Below the pieces are notes generated by a model. The model was not told the origin of the DNA, did no database searches, and worked only from the letters and a program-made list of their open reading frames with translations. A stretch of 64,000 nt of DNA from Bacteroidaceae bacterium (GTDB taxonomy: Bacteria; Bacteroidota; Bacteroidia; Bacteroidales; Bacteroidaceae), in NCBI GenBank assembly GCA_017546505.1, contig JAFYWV010000044.1, positions 1 through 64,000 on the forward strand, given 5' to 3'. This document shows positions 59,016-64,000 of the stretch, in pieces. A program made the translations under genes and the position numbers. How positions within the stretch are numbered: the stretch's first letter is position 1; every line of letters begins with the position of its first letter.

Positions 59016-61220
59016 TTACATATGCTCGTATACTCTGTTCTCAACGTTGTTTGAGTTGCCGATAGCGTCCTGAATGAGCTGGCCGATAACGTTGGGGTTG
59101 CCGTAGAAGTCGAGTGACTGGATGTAGTCTGCCTCGGTCTGTGCGTTGAACTCGGCGTTCTTAGCCTCCTTAGAGAGAACCTTTACAACATATACAGCGT
59201 TGTCACCCTTGATTGGTGCGCTGACTTCGCCTGCCTGCATATTGGCAACAGCAGCGCTGATAACCAGTTCGTCTGCATTGATAGACTGTACTGATGTTGC
59301 TTTCTTGTACTCAACCTTGTCGGTTGTGCTGAACTTGATGTTCTCATTAGCCTTTAGCTCGTCGATGTTCTTACCTTTCAACTGGGCAGCAATGAGGTCG
59401 CCCTTCTTCTCGTTGATGAGTTGGAACTTGATGTTCTCCTTAACCTTGTCAAGTGCAACGTGTCCCTCTGGTATAACCTCCTTGATGGCGGCAACGATGA
59501 AGTATTTCTTGTTGCCGGAGATGTACTCGTAGATGTTTGATATTTCACCTATGTTTCTGCCACCGAGAACCCATCTCAAGAGGTCTCTTGTTCCGGGCTT
59601 GTTGGCGATGTTCTGGCTGCTTGAGTTGATTGAACGCTGCTGCTCAAGACGGTAAGGTGTTGAGAGAATGTTCTTCTGCAACTCCTCGACACTCTTGCAA
59701 GATGTAACCAACTGGCTCAACTTGTTGTATTCCTGATTGTATGTGTCTGCGCTTACAGGTATCTTGCGCTCAATGATAAGTGCGTCGTATGCCTCAACCG
59801 AGCCTTTCTTCTCCATTACCTGGAAAATGAGCTTTGCGTTCTCGCCGAAGTTGATTACGTCGTATGCGTTAATCTTTGCAGTGTAGACCTGGTTCTGTGC
59901 TTCGGGTGTTGGGATGAAACCAATGGTTGTTACAAAGTTCTTTGTCTTGAATTCAACAGTGTCGGCACTGTAGTTCTCGGCAATCTTGTTGAAGTCGGCC
60001 TTGTTGTTCAATGCATTGAGCAAACTGTCGGCTGTTGCGTTGAGTTCCTCTGCTGACTCGCTCTGGATAGCGATGGCGCGCAACTTGATTGTGTCGGGAA
60101 TCAAAGTTTTTCTTACATTCATAACAAGGTTGATGGTGTTGTCGTTTCTGTCCTCGAAAGGTGCAACAACCTCACCTACGTTGTTCTGCTGTACGTGGAA
60201 TTTGTGGTTCTCCTTGAACTTGTTTACGTATGTCTGTTTTTCGCTGTCGATGGTGATTGCGTCGATTGTCCACAAGAAACCGTCGTATGGGCACTCTGTT
60301 GATGAGTAGAGTGCAACGTCGTTGATGTCGGCATTCTCGGCCTTCAAATCAGTTGCATATCTCTCGAAATCTGCGCGAACAGCGTTGATATCCTTGCTTG
60401 TTGGCTTAATCTCCTGATTGATGTAGAAGATGTCGTATAGGTTGAATGGTATCTTGAAGAAATTGTCCTTGTTGGTGTTGTAGTAGTTCTCGATTTCTTC
60501 GTCGCTGATTGTCACCAGGCTGTCTGCAAAGTTGTTGTAAGGATAAGCAGCAATCTCAACATTGTATGTGTTGTTGTTGAGCTCGAAGTTGCTCTGCGCT
60601 ACAGCTTGGTTTGGTGTAGCCGAGAAAAATGCGTAGATGTTCATCAACTTTCTGCTGATGATGTCACTGGTGATGCTTGTCTCGATGAATTTCCAAGCGT
60701 CGTGCAGGTTTGCCAACTCTTCAGGCATTGAACCGTTGTCCTTGTAGTTCTTGTACTCTGTGTTGATTGAGTTGATGAACTCTACGTTGAATGCACCGCT
60801 TTGTGTTGAGAAAGCCTGTGGCAGACGATTTGTGTACTGCTGTGCAATACCGCCCCAATTTGTGCTGAGAATGTAGCTCAACTCCTCTGGTGTAACTGTC
60901 AAGCCTGCAGCTGCAGCCTGTGCCTGCAGTGACTTGTAGTTTGTCAGGGTGTTCCACGCCATCTGTGTAATCTCCTCCTGATTGTTCTCGTTGAGAACAG
61001 CAGTGTTGTTGAGCAATATGTATGCCTGCTCGCACTGATTGCGGAATGCGTAGAAATCGCTTACTGTAATTCCCTCGCCGTTAATTGTTCCTACAGTTGC
61101 CTCTTCTGGGCCTTTCTGGAAAAGTTTAACAATGTCTCCTGCTATGAATGCAAAAAGAGCAATGCCGACGAAGGCAATGAGCAGTGAGCCTTTGTTACGT
61201 AGCTTTTGTAATGTAGCCAT
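59016..61220 (-). CDS. ppiD: PpiD/SurA-like periplasmic peptidyl-prolyl isomerase
   Basis: Membrane-anchored chaperone of 734 aa helping outer-membrane proteins fold. The N-terminal LLIAFVGIALFAFIAGDIV is the single span, preceded by MATLQKLRNKGS as in other PpiD proteins. A SurA-like N-terminal domain follows (GEGITVSDFYAFRNQCEQAY). A parvulin domain is seen near residues 365-460 (IPDTIKLRAIAIQSESAEEL, ADFNKIAENYSAD). C-ending codons are common, suggesting high expression. The gene stands alone with promoter and strong terminator. SurA is the alternative, but that protein has no N-terminal anchor. Confidence 0.9.
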   Translation of the reverse strand: MATLQKLRNKGSLLIAFVGIALFAFIAGDIVKLFQKGPEEATVGTINGEGITVSDFYAFRNQCEQAYILLNNTAVLNENNQEEITQMAWNTLTNYKSLQAQAAAAGLTVTPEELSYILSTNWGGIAQQYTNRLPQAFSTQSGAFNVEFINSINTEYKNYKDNGSMPEELANLHDAWKFIETSITSDIISRKLMNIYAFFSATPNQAVAQSNFELNNNTYNVEIAAYPYNNFADSLVTISDEEIENYYNTNKDNFFKIPFNLYDIFYINQEIKPTSKDINAVRADFERYATDLKAENADINDVALYSSTECPYDGFLWTIDAITIDSEKQTYVNKFKENHKFHVQQNNVGEVVAPFEDRNDNTINLVMNVRKTLIPDTIKLRAIAIQSESAEELNATADSLLNALNNKADFNKIAENYSADTVEFKTKNFVTTIGFIPTPEAQNQVYTAKINAYDVINFGENAKLIFQVMEKKGSVEAYDALIIERKIPVSADTYNQEYNKLSQLVTSCKSVEELQKNILSTPYRLEQQRSINSSSQNIANKPGTRDLLRWVLGGRNIGEISNIYEYISGNKKYFIVAAIKEVIPEGHVALDKVKENIKFQLINEKKGDLIAAQLKGKNIDELKANENIKFSTTDKVEYKKATSVQSINADELVISAAVANMQAGEVSAPIKGDNAVYVVKVLSKEAKNAEFNAQTEADYIQSLDFYGNPNVIGQLIQDAIGNSNNVENRVYEHM

Positions 61221-61270
61221 AGTGTAATTTTATTTTTAGTTTATTATATATTTTTGTATGTACAACACGG

Positions 61271-61278
61271 CAAAGTTA
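61271..61278 (-). promoter_or_regulatory. -7 element of the PpiD-like gene
   Basis: TAACTTTG on the minus strand, 50 bp before the start codon. Confidence 0.6.
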
Positions 61279-61327
61279 CTAAAATGCTTTGAATTATCGT
61301 AATACTTGGGCAAAAAGTTAACGAAAT

Positions 61328-61365
61328 ATTGGGGAAAAATCGCTTTTTTGCGACTTTTCCCCAAT
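61328..61365 (-). terminator. Terminator of the TPR-lptC-CNNM operon
   Basis: A 16-bp stem with one A-C mismatch (61328-61343 with 61350-61365) lies 55 bp past the CNNM gene on the minus strand. The tail is only moderately T-rich. Confidence 0.6.
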
Positions 61366-61420
61366 GATTTTGCAAGGTGGCCGGGTGAACTGTTTGCCGA
61401 TGGTTCTGTTTATATGGTAT

Positions 61421-62695
61421 TTACCCAACCAATGATAGTTTTACCAACTCTATTTTTGTGCTGTGCTGTTTTATAGGACGTATCTTGTATTTTCCAATGC
61501 TGATTACCTCGTTCAGCTGTGGAAAACGCTGGTGGTGTGCCAGAATGAAGCCACCAAGAGTCTGGTATTCATCCGATTCTGGTATGCCGAGGTCGAACAG
61601 TTCGTTTATTCGCTCAATCTCCAGTCGTCCCGAGAGGATATATTCGTTGTTGCCGATTGATTTTGCAACAAGGTTCTGATTGTCGTGCTCATCCTCAATC
61701 TCTCCGATAATCTCCTCTACAAGGTCTTCGAGTGAGATTATACCCGATGTCCCTCCGAACTCGTCAACTACAACAGCAAGGGATTTCTTCTGCTGCATTA
61801 GGGTGCGCATAAGTTTCTGTGCCGACAGCGTCTCGGGGACAATCGGCATTTTACAAATCTTCTGTTGCCACTTTTTGCCGAGGCGGAACAACTCTGACGA
61901 GTGTATATAGCCGATGATGTCATCAATATTCTCTTTATAGACTACGATTTTTGAGTGTCCCGACTCTATGAACACCGATTTGAGCTCCTCGAGCGGTGTG
62001 TTGTATTCCACTGCTTCAATCTCTGTTCTTGGTACAAGGCAATCACGTACCTTAATGTTTGAAAAGTCGAGAGCATTCTGGAATATAAGGACATCGTTGT
62101 CAATCTTTTCTGCGTCATCAGCATTCTCAATCGAGGCAAGGATGAGGTTGTTCAGTTCTGTCTTTGAGAATGTGGTGTCGCGTGTATCGTTCTCTATTTT
62201 GATGCCGGCAAGGCGCAACAGCAGTGTGGAGCATACGGTGGTGAAACGCGATAGCGGGTAGAGGATGATATAGATGGGGTAGGTGATGAGCGCAAAGCGT
62301 TTCAGGGAACGGTTGGGGTCTATCCTGAACAGCGCCTTTGGTATGAATTCACCTGTGAAGATGATGACAATTGTTGATATGAGGGTTTCAAGGAACAGGT
62401 TCAGGGATGTTGCTCCCTCCAGACCTTTCAAGATGGTTGCATTAAGTAATTGTGCCATCAGCATACCGTAGATGACAATGGAGATGTTGTTGCCAACCAG
62501 GAGTGATGAGATGAAATTGTTACTGTTGGAATAGAACTTGTTTATCACAAACGATGTTATTGAACGGTTGTTCTGGTCTATGCCCAACAATAACCTGTTT
62601 GATGATACAAAGGCAATCTCCATTCCCGAAAATAGAGCAGAGAATAGTATGACAACTGTCAGTGATAATATAAGTGATAGTATAGGTGTCAACAT
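61421..62695 (-). CDS. CNNM/CBS-domain transporter (HlyC/CorC family, GldE-like)
   Basis: Inner-membrane protein of 424 aa. The N-terminal CNNM domain (about 1-180) has four hydrophobic segments; SALFSGMEIAFVSSNR and TLISTIVIIFTGEFIPKALF are typical. Two CBS modules follow (VRDCLVPRTEIEAVEYNTPL and the later FGGTSGIISLEDLVEEIIGE), then a CorC_HlyC domain. Members export magnesium or sodium; in flavobacteria the paralogue GldE is linked to gliding, but gliding genes are not seen here. It is 3 bp after lptC. Confidence 0.88.
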   Translation of the reverse strand: MLTPILSLILSLTVVILFSALFSGMEIAFVSSNRLLLGIDQNNRSITSFVINKFYSNSNNFISSLLVGNNISIVIYGMLMAQLLNATILKGLEGATSLNLFLETLISTIVIIFTGEFIPKALFRIDPNRSLKRFALITYPIYIILYPLSRFTTVCSTLLLRLAGIKIENDTRDTTFSKTELNNLILASIENADDAEKIDNDVLIFQNALDFSNIKVRDCLVPRTEIEAVEYNTPLEELKSVFIESGHSKIVVYKENIDDIIGYIHSSELFRLGKKWQQKICKMPIVPETLSAQKLMRTLMQQKKSLAVVVDEFGGTSGIISLEDLVEEIIGEIEDEHDNQNLVAKSIGNNEYILSGRLEIERINELFDLGIPESDEYQTLGGFILAHHQRFPQLNEVISIGKYKIRPIKQHSTKIELVKLSLVG

Positions 62696-62698
62696 ACT

Positions 62699-63283
62699 TT
62701 ATTTATCGACGGTATAAATTCCTTTGGTGTTCTTGATTTGCCAGACAGACAAATCCTGGTTGGAAGAAAAACCGATACCTTCTGTAATCTGCTCCTCTTG
62801 TTCAACCCTGATGTAGGCATCGGAGTAGATGATCTTCTCTTCCTGGTCCCAATATAGCAGGTCTGTGAAGAAACGCTGGCCCTTGGGGTTCTTTATGTTT
62901 ACGTTGCCGATGAGCTTCCAGAGCTTCATCTCATTGTAGTAGAATGCTGTGTCGCATTTTATAGTGGTCTCGACATTCATCAGCGTGTCGAACTGCTCAA
63001 GCTGTAACCCTTTTTTGAAAGCCCAATGAGGCGGGTTGCGTTTGCTGTAAACCATCCACTCCTTTGCATCAATCTTGTAGCGTATGTGTCCCGAATCGCT
63101 TATTATTGTGCTGACATCGTATGTGCTCATAACAGCCACCGAGTCGGGATGCTCAAATAATTGGAGTGAACTGCGTGTGTTTTCTTTGCAGGATAAATGT
63201 AAAATCAGTACAACAACTGCCATTATGGCAGTTGCTGTACGATGTGTTCTGCGGCTGAAATCAGCGGATTGTTGTAGTTTCAT
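62699..63283 (-). CDS. lptC: LPS export protein LptC, lipoprotein form
   Basis: Protein of 194 aa bridging the inner-membrane LptBFG complex and periplasmic LptA for LPS transport. The N-terminal hydrophobic segment ends with ILHLSC, a lipobox, as in other Bacteroidetes LptC proteins. The beta-jellyroll part shows DSGHIRYKIDAKEWMVYSK, LIGNVNIKNPKGQRFFTDLL and YSDAYIRVEQ, the usual LptC repeat strands. The start overlaps the TPR gene by 23 bp; an internal ATG at 63223 is possible. Confidence 0.88.
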   Translation of the reverse strand: MKLQQSADFSRRTHRTATAIMAVVVLILHLSCKENTRSSLQLFEHPDSVAVMSTYDVSTIISDSGHIRYKIDAKEWMVYSKRNPPHWAFKKGLQLEQFDTLMNVETTIKCDTAFYYNEMKLWKLIGNVNIKNPKGQRFFTDLLYWDQEEKIIYSDAYIRVEQEEQITEGIGFSSNQDLSVWQIKNTKGIYTVDK

Positions 63284-64000
63284 TAATCCAACCGCCGATT
63301 GTTACTTTTTCGCCACTCTTGTAACCCTTCATAAACAACTCCTCGTTTGAAGGTGTATACTTCTTGTATGTGGCAATTAGCTTGTCTGCCTCGCGTTTTA
63401 CAGATGGGTCAACGCTCTTTGCACGCTCAAGACGGTCGATGCACAAGTAGTATGTGCAGTTGTTCTTTGTGTTGTCATCGCTCCAGTTTGAGGTTGCTGC
63501 GTAGCACTGTGCAATAAGGATATGGGGTGCTCCGTACTTGGCGTTGAGCGAGAGTGCTTTCTGCGCGTATGAACGTGCCTTGCCATACTTGTTGAGGTTG
63601 TAGTAGATGTCTGCGACCTTGTAGCAAAGCTCGGACTTGTTTGTTATACTGCTCTCAAGCTCAATGGCACGGTCAAAGTACTCCATCGCCTTGTCAATGT
63701 CACCTCTCTTGAAGTAGCGGTAGCCGCAACCCATCGCAGCCTTTGATGTCGGGTTAGGGTCAATCTCAAAAGCGTACTCCGATGCTGCAAGGTATGCATC
63801 CTGGTTTGTACATCTCAACATTGCCATAACGGTGATAACCTTGTTCAAGTACTCGATGTTGTTCTTGTTCTCCTCAATGAGCGGTGCGTAAATTCTATCC
63901 AAGTCCTCGCAAGACGCAGCGCCGCTGTTGATGAAATAGGCATCGATGTTGCTTTTTGCAACACGTGAAGCGTCAATCATCTTGCTGTATTTGCCTGCAC
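63261..64000 (-). CDS. Tetratricopeptide repeat protein, 5' end beyond the window
   Basis: The C-terminal 246 residues are visible; the frame is still open at 64000, so the ATG at 63980 is probably internal. At least three TPR units are seen: ASEYAFEIDPNPTSKAAMGC, DIDKAMEYFDRAIELE and KARSYAQKALSLNAKYG. The C-terminus has GEKVTIGGWINETTTIR. Proteins of this kind lie upstream of lptC in other Bacteroidales and are usually exported. The role may be scaffolding in the envelope. Confidence 0.8.
   Translation of the reverse strand, partial: AGKYSKMIDASRVAKSNIDAYFINSGAASCEDLDRIYAPLIEENKNNIEYLNKVITVMAMLRCTNQDAYLAASEYAFEIDPNPTSKAAMGCGYRYFKRGDIDKAMEYFDRAIELESSITNKSELCYKVADIYYNLNKYGKARSYAQKALSLNAKYGAPHILIAQCYAATSNWSDDNTKNNCTYYLCIDRLERAKSVDPSVKREADKLIATYKKYTPSNEELFMKGYKSGEKVTIGGWINETTTIR

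Overview
The window reads as a chromosomal segment of a host-associated member of the order Bacteroidales (Bacteroidaceae/Prevotellaceae-like). Supporting signs are repeated promoter elements of the form TAnnTTTG (or TAnnTTCG) with poor Shine-Dalgarno sites, a FeoA-FeoB fusion, Wzi/SLBB capsule proteins, Bacteroidetes-type DUF families (DUF4837, DUF4922, DUF4488), a LptC lipoprotein and a sialic-acid catabolic operon. No rRNA, CRISPR array or intact mobile element is present. The only tRNA is tRNA-Ser(UGA) near the left edge.

Layout. 1-5.9 kb: tRNA-Ser, a lone GT4 glycosyltransferase, the anaerobic pyruvate pair pflB/pflA and a sugar O-acetyltransferase. 5.4-13.9 kb (minus strand): two secreted proteins, then a seven-gene run rlmN - DUF4837 lipoprotein - pdxA - sugar/polyol-phosphate NTP transferase - ATP-grasp enzyme - CDP-alcohol phosphatidyltransferase - HAD protein. 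The last four overlap or nearly touch and look like one pathway making a cytidylyl-activated polyol (inositol-like) phosphodiester or lipid. 14.0-17.6 kb: a translationally coupled pair, a GT2 protein fused to an Apa/HIT-type nucleotidyl phosphorylase domain (DUF4922) and a SpoIID-like protein without a signal peptide. 17.7-32.2 kb: a Wzx/Wzy-type surface polysaccharide locus (initiating sugar transferase, Wza-like SLBB exporter, Wzz, EpsG-like polymerase, flippase, glycosyltransferases, acetyltransferase, a heparinase II/III-like protein, Wzi on the opposite strand, one more glycosyltransferase). 32.2-42.0 kb: thioesterase, TraB/GumN, PepSY membrane protein, a very large tandem sensor kinase with response regulator and membrane protein, DUF4488, DUF454.

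42.0-44.3 kb is a small variable island: a dinD-like remnant, a structured RNA candidate with its own promoter and terminator, an AT-rich acyltransferase and an IS4-type transposase fragment. 44.3-48.6 kb is an iron/redox operon: feoAB, a RIC-like hemerythrin, a LuxR-type pseudo-receiver regulator and free-methionine-sulfoxide reductase. feoB carries an in-frame heptanucleotide repeat able to shift the frame. 49.0-50.3 kb holds two paralogous small basic secreted proteins and a 130-bp tandem duplication. 50.3-55.0 kb is a sialic acid operon (N-acetylneuraminate lyase, N-acylglucosamine 2-epimerase, kelch mutarotase fused to a sodium symporter). 55.2-58.9 kb has trmO and an ECF sigma/anti-sigma operon with three exported proteins. 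59.0-64.0 kb is envelope housekeeping: PpiD-like chaperone, CNNM/CBS transporter, LptC and a TPR protein that runs off the window.

The strongest candidates for an undescribed system are the polyol-phosphate/CDP-alcohol/ATP-grasp cluster (7.5-10.7 kb), the GT2-HIT plus cytoplasmic SpoIID pair (14.0-17.6 kb) and the structured RNA at about 42.4-42.7 kb. All functional statements come from reading motifs by eye. No database search was run.
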